Below, piece after piece: positions 6,910-15,126 of a stretch of 23,004 bases of DNA (positions are counted from its first letter, which is position 1; each line of letters starts with the position of its first letter). The position numbers and the translations under genes are program-made. Location: contig JAYYUG010000055.1 of the NCBI GenBank assembly GCA_036344135.1, positions 1-23,004 of the forward strand, in the 5' to 3' direction. The DNA comes from GCA-002731945 sp036344135 (lineage in GTDB: Bacteria; Pseudomonadota; Alphaproteobacteria; MED-G09). Under the pieces are notes generated by a model. That model saw nothing but the letters and a program-made list of their open reading frames with translations, was not told where the DNA came from and did no database searches.

Positions 6910-8700
6910 ATGTCCGATAATAAATTTATAGATCACAAATATGATGTAATAGTGGTTGGCGCTGGAGGTGCTGGACTTAGGGCTACGCTAGGGTGTGCAG
7001 AAAGTGGATTAAAAACTGCATGTATTTCTAAGGTTTTTCCCACAAGAAGTCATACGGTTGCTGCGCAAGGCGGGATATCTGCTGCCCTCGGAAATATGGG
7101 TGAAGATGATTGGCGATGGCATATGTATGATACTGTTAAGGGAGCCGATTGGTTGGGAGATCAGGATGCCATCGAATATTTATGCAAGAATTCATCCGAG
7201 GCTGTATATGAATTAGAACATTTTGGTGTTCCCTTCTCCAGAACAGAAGATGGGAAAATTTATCAAAGACCTTTTGGTGGGATGACTACAAATTATGGAG
7301 AAGGTCCTGCAGCACAAAGAACCTGTGCGGCAGCTGATAGAACAGGTCACGCAATACTCCACACCCTATATGGAAAATCTATCAGTGAATCTGCCGACTT
7401 TTTTATTGAATATTTTGTAATTGATTTAATCATGTCAGATGACAAAGAATGTGTTGGTGTAATTGCCTTATCAATGGAAGATGGAAAAGTTCACCGTTTC
7501 CAATCTACCCAAACAATTTTGGCTACAGGAGGATATGGTAGAGTATATTTTTCAGCCACCTCAGCCCATACCTGTACAGGAGACGGTTCAGCAATGGTCT
7601 TAAGAGCCGGTTTACCCCTGCAGGATATGGAGTTTGTCCAATTTCATCCTACTGGAATATATGGAGCAGGGTGCTTAATAACTGAAGGATGTAGAGGAGA
7701 GGGTGGATATTTAGTTAATTCTGAAGGCGAACGTTTTATGGAAAGATATGCGCCTAAAGCTAAAGATTTAGCATCTAGAGATGTTGTTTCGAGATCCATG
7801 ACTGTAGAAATCCAAGAAGGACGTGGTGTGGGAAAAAATAAAGACCATATTTATCTTCATCTAGATCACATTGATGCTAATGTTTTGGCTGAAAGATTAC
7901 CGGGAATTTCAGAGTCAGCGAAAATCTTTGCCGGAGTTGATGTTACAAGAGAACCAATTCCCGTTCTGCCTACTGTTCATTACAATATGGGAGGAATCCC
8001 GACAAATTATAAGGGTGAAGTTTTAAACCCAACTGATCAAAACGAGGATAATATTGTGCCTGGGCTTATGGCAGTCGGTGAAGCTGCATGTGCATCAGTG
8101 CATGGAGCTAATAGATTGGGTTCTAATTCGTTAATAGATCTTGTTGTTTTAGGAAGGGCAGCAGCTTTGAGATGTTCAGAAGTTGTAAAGCCAGGTGTTT
8201 CAAAGGCTACATTTCCAGAGGATGCCGGAGGTCAAGCATATGAAAGGTTAGAAAAATTTAGAAATGCTAACGGCCCGATTCCTACTTCTGAACTGAGATT
8301 GAATATGCAAAAAACAATGCAGAAAAACTGTGCTGTATTTCGAACGGCCGAAATATTAGAAGAAGGAAGAAAACTTATTGCAGGAGTATTTTCTGATTTA
8401 AAAGATATTGGAATCAAAGACAGGTCTCTGATATGGAATTCTGACTTAATTGAAGCCCTAGAGTTTGAGAATATGATTATACAAGCTATGGTTACTATGG
8501 AAGGTGCAGCAGAAAGAAAAGAAAGTAGAGGCAGTCATGCAAGAGAAGATTTTCCCGAAAGGGATGATAAAGATTGGATGAAACACACATTAACCTGGAT
8601 AAGTGAAGAGGGTGAAATAAGTGTTGGTTATAGACGGGTCCACGAATATACTTTAACTAACGACGTATCTTATATTCCGCCCAAGGAAAGAGTTTATTAG
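6910..8700 (+). CDS. sdhA: Succinate dehydrogenase flavoprotein subunit
   Basis: SdhA carries covalent FAD and oxidises succinate to fumarate, passing electrons to SdhB. The 596-residue protein has the FAD-binding loop VVGAGGAGLRA near residues 15-25, and H48 in TRSHTVAAQGG, the histidine that binds FAD covalently. It also has the active-site stretches QFHPTGIYGAGCLITEGCRG and HYNMGGIPTN, and the C-terminal FAD segment HGANRLGSNSLIDLVVLG. The C-terminal end (YRRVHEYTL and PPKERVY) is complete. Length is standard (about 588-600). The gene sits between sdhD (12 bases) and sdhB (8 bases), with sdhB's AGGAG overlapping its stop. Confidence 0.99.
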   Translation: MSDNKFIDHKYDVIVVGAGGAGLRATLGCAESGLKTACISKVFPTRSHTVAAQGGISAALGNMGEDDWRWHMYDTVKGADWLGDQDAIEYLCKNSSEAVYELEHFGVPFSRTEDGKIYQRPFGGMTTNYGEGPAAQRTCAAADRTGHAILHTLYGKSISESADFFIEYFVIDLIMSDDKECVGVIALSMEDGKVHRFQSTQTILATGGYGRVYFSATSAHTCTGDGSAMVLRAGLPLQDMEFVQFHPTGIYGAGCLITEGCRGEGGYLVNSEGERFMERYAPKAKDLASRDVVSRSMTVEIQEGRGVGKNKDHIYLHLDHIDANVLAERLPGISESAKIFAGVDVTREPIPVLPTVHYNMGGIPTNYKGEVLNPTDQNEDNIVPGLMAVGEAACASVHGANRLGSNSLIDLVVLGRAAALRCSEVVKPGVSKATFPEDAGGQAYERLEKFRNANGPIPTSELRLNMQKTMQKNCAVFRTAEILEEGRKLIAGVFSDLKDIGIKDRSLIWNSDLIEALEFENMIIQAMVTMEGAAERKESRGSHAREDFPERDDKDWMKHTLTWISEEGEISVGYRRVHEYTLTNDVSYIPPKERVY

Positions 8701-8708
8701 GAGAACTT

Positions 8709-9485
8709 ATGGCAGTATTTACTTTACCAAAGAATTCTAAAATTGAAAAAGGTAAATACTACCCTTTAAAAAATAGTGTACTTAACTCTAAAGAATTTTC
8801 TGTTTATAGATGGGACCCCGAAGATGACAGTAATCCACGTCATGATATTTACACGGTAGATTTGAATGAGTGTGGTCCGATGGTTTTAGATGCTTTAATA
8901 AAAATAAAGAATGAAATTGATTCTACCTTAACCTTCAGAAGATCCTGTAGAGAAGGAATATGTGGCTCCTGCGCTATGAATATAGATGGAGTTAATACTC
9001 TGGCATGTACAAAGCCTATAGCTGAAGTTAAAGGTGAAGTAAAAATTAACCCTCTTCCTCATGAACCAGTTATTAAAGATTTAGTCCCTGATCTTAAAAA
9101 TTTTTATGAACAACACAAAAATATCAAACCATGGTTAAGAACGAAAAGTGATTCACCTGAAAAGGAATGGAATCAAACCAAAGAAGATAGAGAAAAAATT
9201 GACGGTCTCTATGAGTGTATAATGTGTGCATGTTGTTCGACAGCTTGTCCAAGTTATTGGTGGAATTCGGATAAATATCTGGGACCGGCAGCTCTTTTAC
9301 AGGCATATCGTTGGATTGTAGATAGTCGTGATGAAGAAAAAAAAGAACGTTTAGATGATTTGGATGATGCTTTCAAAGTACATAGTTGTAGAACCATAAT
9401 GAATTGTACAAAGGCTTGTCCTAAAGGTCTTTCTCCCGCAAAAGCAATTGCAGGAATAAAAAAAGAGTTGGCCACAAGAAAATAA
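8709..9485 (+). CDS. sdhB: Succinate dehydrogenase iron-sulfur subunit
   Basis: SdhB relays electrons from FAD to quinone through three clusters. The 258-residue protein contains every ligand. The [2Fe-2S] site is C80, C85, C88 and C100 (SCREGICGSC then TLAC). The [4Fe-4S] site is C170, C173, C176 and C237. The [3Fe-4S] site is C180, C227 and C233, within CIMCACCSTACPSYWW and CRTIMNCTKACPKG. Spacing matches E. coli SdhB with an offset of 21, owing to a longer N-terminus typical of alphaproteobacterial and mitochondrial homologs. AGGAG at 8699-8703 lies 5 bases before the ATG. It closes sdhCDAB; zapE follows after 28 bases. Confidence 0.99.
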   Translation: MAVFTLPKNSKIEKGKYYPLKNSVLNSKEFSVYRWDPEDDSNPRHDIYTVDLNECGPMVLDALIKIKNEIDSTLTFRRSCREGICGSCAMNIDGVNTLACTKPIAEVKGEVKINPLPHEPVIKDLVPDLKNFYEQHKNIKPWLRTKSDSPEKEWNQTKEDREKIDGLYECIMCACCSTACPSYWWNSDKYLGPAALLQAYRWIVDSRDEEKKERLDDLDDAFKVHSCRTIMNCTKACPKGLSPAKAIAGIKKELATRK

Positions 9486-9513
9486 TTATATTATGTGTTT
9501 TTAGAGCATCTCT

Positions 9514-10599
9514 ATGAAGACTATTATAAAAACTTATAAGGAATATTTAGACAAAGGACTCATCGAGGAAGATTCCTTCCAAAAAGACGTAGTTGAAATA
9601 TTAGAGCCAGTAATTCCACTGAAAAAAAATTTAATTAATAGATTTAAAGGAATAAACTCACCAAAAAACATGACCCTTTTTGGAGTTTATATGTGGGGAG
9701 ATGCAGGTTCAGGAAAAACGATGTTAATGGATATGTGTTTTCAAACCTCAACCGTAAATTTAAAGAAAAGGATACATTTTCAGGAATTCATGGTGGATGT
9801 TCACCAGAGGCTTCACAAATGCAGAAATGAGAAGGGAATTAACAATCCCTTAAACTTTGTTGCAAAAGAAATTTCTGACGAAGTTAAATTTTTATGTTTT
9901 GATGAATTTCAAGTTAATGACATTGCTGATGCGTCTATCCTTACAAAGTTGTTTGAGCTTATGTTTGAGGGTGGCACTTTTATTTTTTCGACATCCAACA
10001 TTGCCCCAACGGCACTATATAAAGACGGACTGCATCGTGAAAGATTTTTACCCTTTATTGAATTAATAGAAACAAGTTGCATGAATATTAATTTAACTAC
10101 AAAAAAAGACTACAGAAAGAATCGACTGCAAGATTTAAAAACCTATTTTTCAATTTTAGGGAATGAAACAGAAGTATCCATAAATGAAATATTTTATAAT
10201 TTAACTGGTGGTGCAAAATTATCAGATAGAAAATTATTAATTAAGGGGAGAGATTTGACGGTAAAAAATCATGCTATGGGATGCGCAAGATTTAACTATG
10301 AAGATTTATGTTGCCAACCACTTGGTCCAGAAGATTTTTTAACCATAGCCAGAGAATTTGATATTATTTTTATAGAGAATATACCAAAAATAGGCTCCGA
10401 AAAAAGAAACGAAATAAAAAGGTTTATTTCTTTGATTGATGCATTGTATGACAGCAATAGAAGGGTTGTAATTTCGGCAGATGGAGAGCCTGAAGAAATA
10501 TATAAAAAAGGTGGTTCAGAACTTGAATTTAAAAGATGTGCATCTCGTTTACATGAGATGAGATCGAATGAATATATAGATTCTTCAAGAAATTATTGA
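9514..10599 (+). CDS. zapE: AFG1-family ATPase (ZapE-like)
   Basis: This is an AAA-type P-loop ATPase of the AFG1/LACE1 family. E. coli ZapE interacts with FtsZ and affects the division ring under stress; the mitochondrial relatives are implicated in respiratory-complex protein turnover. The 361-residue protein has a Walker A motif GDAGSGKT (62-69), a Walker B motif LCFDEFQVND (D130, E131), and the family hallmark FSTSNIAPTALYKDGLHRERFLPFI, which contains the sensor/arginine-finger region. The length fits (350-380). It sits 28 bases after sdhB and 56 before mdh, a location recurrent in alphaproteobacteria and suggestive of a link to respiratory complexes rather than division alone. The family call is firm; the cellular role is inferred. 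Confidence 0.93.
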   Translation: MKTIIKTYKEYLDKGLIEEDSFQKDVVEILEPVIPLKKNLINRFKGINSPKNMTLFGVYMWGDAGSGKTMLMDMCFQTSTVNLKKRIHFQEFMVDVHQRLHKCRNEKGINNPLNFVAKEISDEVKFLCFDEFQVNDIADASILTKLFELMFEGGTFIFSTSNIAPTALYKDGLHRERFLPFIELIETSCMNINLTTKKDYRKNRLQDLKTYFSILGNETEVSINEIFYNLTGGAKLSDRKLLIKGRDLTVKNHAMGCARFNYEDLCCQPLGPEDFLTIAREFDIIFIENIPKIGSEKRNEIKRFISLIDALYDSNRRVVISADGEPEEIYKKGGSELEFKRCASRLHEMRSNEYIDSSRNY

Positions 10600-10655
10600 T
10601 CTTTTAAAAAAACGATAGTTAATACATTATAAGACTTCTATAAAAAGAGGGAAAA

Positions 10656-11642
10656 ATGCGAAGAAACAAAATTGCACTCATAGGTGGTGGCCAAATAGGT
10701 GGTACTCTTGCTCATTTATCAGGATTAAAGGAATTAGGTGATGTTGTTATCTTTGATATTATAAAGGGAATACCTCAAGGGAAAGCCCTAGATTTAGCTG
10801 AAACTTCACCAATTAGCTCATATAATGCAAATTTTAAAGGTGCCAATAGCTACTCCGCAATTAAAGACGCAGATGTAGTTATAGTTACCGCCGGTGTTCC
10901 TCGAAAACCAGGTATGAGCAGAGATGACTTATTATCAATAAATTTAAAAGTAATGTCAGAAGTTGGTGCTGGCATAAAAAAATATGCCCCCAAGGCTTTT
11001 GTTATTTGCATTACAAATCCTTTGGATGCAATGGTTTGGGCTCTCCAAAAGTTTTCAGGTTTATCACACAAAAAAGTTGTCGGAATGGCAGGCGTTCTTG
11101 ACAGTGCTAGATTTAGATACTTTTTATCCGAAGAATTTAATGTTTCAGTTCAAGATGTTACAGCTTTTGTATTAGGTGGCCACGGCGATTCCATGTTGCC
11201 ATTACCTAGATATTCTACAGTCGCCGGCATTCCCCTGCCTGATTTAGTGAAGATGGGTTGGACTTCACAGAAAAGAATTAATGAAATTATCCAAAGAACT
11301 AGAGATGGAGGAGCTGAAATTGTCGGATTGCTCAAAACAGGATCTGCGTTTTATGCTCCAGCTGCCTCGGCAATAGAAATGGCGGAGTCATACTTAAAAG
11401 ATAAAAAAAGAGTTTTACCCTGTGCAGCTTCTTTATCAGGTGAATATAGAATCAAGGATTTGTATGTTGGTGTTCCTGTGATAATAGGAGCAAAGGGTGT
11501 TGAGAAAGTTATAGAGATTTCCTTAAATTCAAGAGAAAAGGAAATGCTCAAGAAGTCGGTTTCTGCAGTAAAATCTTTAACCAAGGCTTGCACAAAAATA
11601 GATAAACGATTAAGTAAAAAAAGAATCTTAAAGAGTCGTTAA
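10656..11642 (+). CDS. mdh: Malate dehydrogenase (LDH-like type)
   Basis: Mdh interconverts malate and oxaloacetate with NAD(H) in the TCA cycle. The 328-residue protein has a Rossmann loop with GGGQIGG (10-16), D34 ending beta-2 (NAD over NADP), substrate-binding R83 and R89 in AGVPRKPGMSRDDLL, the ITNPLDAM segment, and catalytic H176 in LGGHGDSM. R83 rather than Gln at the discrimination position marks it as a malate enzyme of the LDH-like group found in alphaproteobacteria. A short basic C-terminal tail ends in KKRILKSR. AGAGGG at 10646-10651 lies 4 bases before the ATG. The 56-base gap upstream may hold a promoter, but I cannot define one. sucC follows after 27 bases. Confidence 0.97.
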   Translation: MRRNKIALIGGGQIGGTLAHLSGLKELGDVVIFDIIKGIPQGKALDLAETSPISSYNANFKGANSYSAIKDADVVIVTAGVPRKPGMSRDDLLSINLKVMSEVGAGIKKYAPKAFVICITNPLDAMVWALQKFSGLSHKKVVGMAGVLDSARFRYFLSEEFNVSVQDVTAFVLGGHGDSMLPLPRYSTVAGIPLPDLVKMGWTSQKRINEIIQRTRDGGAEIVGLLKTGSAFYAPAASAIEMAESYLKDKKRVLPCAASLSGEYRIKDLYVGVPVIIGAKGVEKVIEISLNSREKEMLKKSVSAVKSLTKACTKIDKRLSKKRILKSR

Positions 11643-11669
11643 TAATAAGATTTTGGTTAGAGTAAAAAA

Positions 11670-12833
11670 ATGAATATTCATGAATACCAAGCTAAAGAAT
11701 TGCTAAAAATCTTTAATGTTCCGATCGCAAAAGGGGTTCTAGTAGAAGATCCTGAGGATGCCATTGATGCAGCAAAAACTGTTTCAGATAATTTATGGGT
11801 CGTGAAAGCACAAATTCATGCAGGCGGAAGGGGAAAAGGTGGAGGAGTAAAAATTGCAAAGTCTCTTGAAGAGGTAAAAAGCCTCAGTTCGGAAATAATT
11901 GGAATGAATCTCGTAACACATCAAACCGGAAAAGAAGGTAAAAGAGTTAGGAAAATATATATTGAAGCAGGAACAGATATTGCTGAAGAATTTTATATTT
12001 CAATGGTTGTTGATCGCCAAACCTCTAAAATAAGCTTCATTGCTTCAACAGAAGGAGGAGTTGATATTGAGGAGGTAGCAAAAAAAACTCCTGAAAAAAT
12101 TGTTACAGTTAACATTGAACCTACGGCAGGTGTCACCAATAAAGAAACCAATTTAATATGCAAATCATTGGGATTGGAAGGAGACCTAGCTAATCAAGCA
12201 GAAGATCTTTGTAACAATTTATATTCAGCCTTTCTTGGGAGCGATATGAGTTTATTAGAAATAAATCCTTTGGTTATTACAAGTGATAGGAAAATTATAT
12301 GTCTTGATGCCAAGGTTAATTTTGATGACAATGCATTGTTTAGACATCCAAATTTTCGTGAACTTCTTGATCCTCACGAGGAGGACCCTTCAGAACTCAA
12401 GGCTTCAGAATTTGATCTTAGTTATATTAAGCTTGATGGGAATATTGGTTGCCTTGTAAATGGCGCGGGTCTCGCCATGGCAACAATGGACATAATTAAA
12501 TTTTATGGTGAAGAACCTGCAAATTTTCTGGATGTAGGGGGGTCGGCTACAAAGGAAAAAGTTACGGAAGCTTTCAAAATTATTTTATCGGACGAGAATG
12601 TAAGGGGGATATTGGTAAATATTTTCGGAGGAATTATGCGATGCGATGTAGTTGCTGAGGGGATAGTTAACGCCGCTAGAGAGGTAAATATTTCTGTCCC
12701 ATTAGTTGTAAGATTAGAGGGAACAAATGTTGAGATAGGAAAGAAAATTATTGAGGATTCTGGTCTAACAATAATTAGTGGTTCAGACTTAGATGATGCG
12801 GCTAAAAAAATTACCGAGGCTATAACAAGATAA
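11670..12833 (+). CDS. sucC: Succinyl-CoA synthetase beta subunit (ADP-forming)
   Basis: SucC, with SucD, converts succinyl-CoA to succinate with formation of ATP or GTP. The 387-residue protein is an ATP-grasp subunit. It begins MNIHEYQAKELL, carries the nucleotide-binding loop KAQIHAGGRGKGGGVK, the metal-site segment LLEINPLVIT, and the C-terminal CoA-ligase-type region (VNGAGLAMATMD, FLDVGGSA, NIFGGIMRCDVVAEGI). Length equals that of characterised homologs. It follows mdh by 27 bases and precedes sucD by only 3, as expected for subunits made in equal amounts. Confidence 0.98.
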   Translation: MNIHEYQAKELLKIFNVPIAKGVLVEDPEDAIDAAKTVSDNLWVVKAQIHAGGRGKGGGVKIAKSLEEVKSLSSEIIGMNLVTHQTGKEGKRVRKIYIEAGTDIAEEFYISMVVDRQTSKISFIASTEGGVDIEEVAKKTPEKIVTVNIEPTAGVTNKETNLICKSLGLEGDLANQAEDLCNNLYSAFLGSDMSLLEINPLVITSDRKIICLDAKVNFDDNALFRHPNFRELLDPHEEDPSELKASEFDLSYIKLDGNIGCLVNGAGLAMATMDIIKFYGEEPANFLDVGGSATKEKVTEAFKIILSDENVRGILVNIFGGIMRCDVVAEGIVNAAREVNISVPLVVRLEGTNVEIGKKIIEDSGLTIISGSDLDDAAKKITEAITR

Positions 12834-12836
12834 GTT

Positions 12837-13712
12837 ATGTCAGTCTTAATTAATGAAAACACTAAAGTTATTTGCCAAGGTATCACCGGTTCTCAAGGAA
12901 CTTTCCATACACAACAGGCTATAGAATATGGAACTAATATAGTAGGAGGTGTGACTCCGGGGAAAGGCGGCAATAAACATCTTGATCTACCCGTATTTGA
13001 TAGCGTTTCCGAAGCAATTGATAGAACTGGAGCTAATGCAACGGTTATATATGTTCCTCCACCTTTTGCTGGTGTGGCTATACTAGAAGCAATTGAATCA
13101 GGAATAGAATTGGCAGTCTGTATTACTGAAGGTATACCTGTTATTGATATGGTCAAAGTTAAAGATGCTCTAACAAAATCAAACACACGTTTAATAGGTC
13201 CAAATTGCCCAGGGGTCATAACCCCAGAAAAGTGTAAGATTGGTATAATGCCTGGGCATATTCATCAATCCGGGTCTGTTGGAATAGTTTCGAGATCTGG
13301 AACCCTTACTTATGAAGCGGTTGGTCAAACAACTGCTTGTGGACTTGGTCAATCCACGTGCATTGGAATTGGTGGTGACCCTGTAAATGGTACAAATTTT
13401 ATTGAATGTTTAGATCTGTTTTTAAATGACAGTGAAACGGAATCAATTGTAATGATTGGTGAGATTGGAGGAACAGCTGAGGAAGAAGCTGCTGATTTTA
13501 TTAAATCTTCCAAGATTAAAAAACCTGTTGTAGGTTTTATTGCGGGTTTAACTGCTCCACCAGGACGAAGAATGGGTCATGCTGGAGCAATTATTTCTGG
13601 TGGAAAAGGTGGAGCAGATGATAAAATAGAAGCACTAAAGAGTGCTGGTGTAACTATTTCAAATTCTCCTGCTGCTTTAGGGAAAACCTTATTAGAGGTC
13701 TTAGGAAGGTAG
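12837..13712 (+). CDS. sucD: Succinyl-CoA synthetase alpha subunit
   Basis: SucD binds CoA and carries the phosphohistidine intermediate. The 291-residue protein has the CoA-binding loop GITGSQGTFH near the N-terminus, the conserved GPNCPGVITPEKCKIGIMPG, a phosphate loop SRSGTLTYEA, and the active-site H248 in GHAGAIISGGKGGADDK. The ATG follows sucC by 3 bases. The next gene is lpd, 3 bases after the stop, with lpd's AGGAAGG inside the final codons of sucD. Finding lpd here instead of sucA is unusual for an alphaproteobacterial TCA cluster (see findings). Confidence 0.98.
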   Translation: MSVLINENTKVICQGITGSQGTFHTQQAIEYGTNIVGGVTPGKGGNKHLDLPVFDSVSEAIDRTGANATVIYVPPPFAGVAILEAIESGIELAVCITEGIPVIDMVKVKDALTKSNTRLIGPNCPGVITPEKCKIGIMPGHIHQSGSVGIVSRSGTLTYEAVGQTTACGLGQSTCIGIGGDPVNGTNFIECLDLFLNDSETESIVMIGEIGGTAEEEAADFIKSSKIKKPVVGFIAGLTAPPGRRMGHAGAIISGGKGGADDKIEALKSAGVTISNSPAALGKTLLEVLGR

Positions 13713-13715
13713 AAT

Positions 13716-15119
13716 ATGTCTAACGAATATGATGTTGCCGTAATTGGGTCTGGGCCTGGCGGTTATGTTTGTGCTATTAGAGCTGCACAACTCGGTTTAA
13801 AAGTTGTTTGTATAGATAAAAGAGGAAAGCATGGAGGGACTTGCTTGAATGTAGGATGCATTCCTTCCAAGGCCCTTTTGCATGCCTCAGAGCTGTATTC
13901 AGAGGCAAAAAATGTTTCTTCTATGGGGATTAAATCTGAAAAAGTTTCTCTTAATCTTGCTGAAATGATGGAATATAAGAATGAAGGCATTGATGGTAAC
14001 GTTAAGGGTATAGAGTTTCTATTCAAAAAAAATGATATAATAGGGAAATTTGCTGAGGCTAGAATCATGTCCTCAAACGAGTTACTTTTGACATCTTTGG
14101 AAGGAACTGAAGAAAAAATTACTGCCTCAAATATTGTTATAGCAACAGGTTCAGTTTCAACGTCAATTCCAGGGATTGAAATTGATGGTAAAAAAATTCT
14201 ATCTTCAACAGAAACCTTGTCACTGAATGAAGTTCCTTCAAGGTTTACAGTGATTGGAGGAGGTTACATTGGCCTAGAACTTGGATCGGTTTGGAGTAGG
14301 TTGGGCTCCGAAGTAACAGTAATTGAATATTTGGACAGAATTGCTCCAGGTATTGATGTTGAGGTAAGTTTACAGTTTCAGAAAATCCTTCAGAAACAGG
14401 GCTTAAAATTCATTTTGAATTCTGAGGTTTTGAGTATATCTAAAAATTCTGATGATTTGGAAATTTTAATGAAAGATCATAAGAGCGGAGAAGAAGACAG
14501 TATTCAGTCTGATATGGCTTTAGTTTCAACAGGTAGGAAACCTTATGTGGGTGGATTATTTTCTAAAGACCCAATTATTAACATCAAAGACAATGGTTTC
14601 ATTGATATAGATAAGCATTTCAGAACTTCTGTTGAAGGAATTTGGGCTATTGGAGATGTGGTTGAAGGACCCATGCTTGCCCATAAAGCAGAAGAAGAAG
14701 GTATAGCAGTTGCTGAATTGATAGCCGGTAAACCAGGACATGTTAATTACAATATTATACCAAGTGTTATTTATACTAACCCTGAAGTAGCATCAGTTGG
14801 TATGTCAGAAGAACAATTACAATCCGATTCTGTCGATTATAAAGTTGGGAAGTTTCCTTTTCTAGCGAATGGCAGAGCAAAGGTTAATAAAACAACTGAA
14901 GGGTTTGTAAAGGTTTTATCCTCAAGTAAAACTGATCAGATTCTCGGAGTTCATATTATTGGTGAACAAGCTGGAACTATGATAGGCGAGGCTGCTGTAG
15001 CAATGGAATTTGAAGCTACATCTGAGGATCTTGCTAGGATATGCCATGCTCATCCTACTTTATCAGAAGCTATCAAAGAAGCTGCTTTGTCGGTCGAGGA
15101 TCGCGCAATACATATGTAA
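13716..15119 (+). CDS. lpdA: Dihydrolipoyl dehydrogenase (E3)
   Basis: E3 reoxidises dihydrolipoamide on the E2 subunits of 2-oxo acid dehydrogenases or the glycine cleavage H protein, reducing NAD+. The 467-residue flavoprotein has the FAD loop VIGSGPGGYVCA (9-20), the redox-active disulfide C43/C48 in GGTCLNVGCIPSKAL, the NAD loop VIGGGYIGLELGS, the second FAD segment GIWAIGDVVEGPMLAHKAEEEG, and the C-terminal catalytic dyad H446/E451 in HAHPTLSEA. Everything needed for activity is present. It lies 3 bases after sucD, which suggests service to 2-oxoglutarate dehydrogenase, yet sucA and sucB are not adjacent. It converges on the recombinase gene with 7 bases between the two stops and no visible terminator hairpin. 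Confidence 0.97.
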   Translation: MSNEYDVAVIGSGPGGYVCAIRAAQLGLKVVCIDKRGKHGGTCLNVGCIPSKALLHASELYSEAKNVSSMGIKSEKVSLNLAEMMEYKNEGIDGNVKGIEFLFKKNDIIGKFAEARIMSSNELLLTSLEGTEEKITASNIVIATGSVSTSIPGIEIDGKKILSSTETLSLNEVPSRFTVIGGGYIGLELGSVWSRLGSEVTVIEYLDRIAPGIDVEVSLQFQKILQKQGLKFILNSEVLSISKNSDDLEILMKDHKSGEEDSIQSDMALVSTGRKPYVGGLFSKDPIINIKDNGFIDIDKHFRTSVEGIWAIGDVVEGPMLAHKAEEEGIAVAELIAGKPGHVNYNIIPSVIYTNPEVASVGMSEEQLQSDSVDYKVGKFPFLANGRAKVNKTTEGFVKVLSSSKTDQILGVHIIGEQAGTMIGEAAVAMEFEATSEDLARICHAHPTLSEAIKEAALSVEDRAIHM

Positions 15120-15126
15120 TTTATTA

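Noticed and set aside
10600..10655. Possible mdh promoter (TATAAA near 10639)
   Set aside because: The matching -35 region is poor and the spacing would leave almost no leader; indistinguishable from AT-rich background.
12503..12886. Long minus-strand open frame spanning the end of sucC and start of sucD
   Set aside because: It is antisense to two well-conserved genes and has no recognisable motif.
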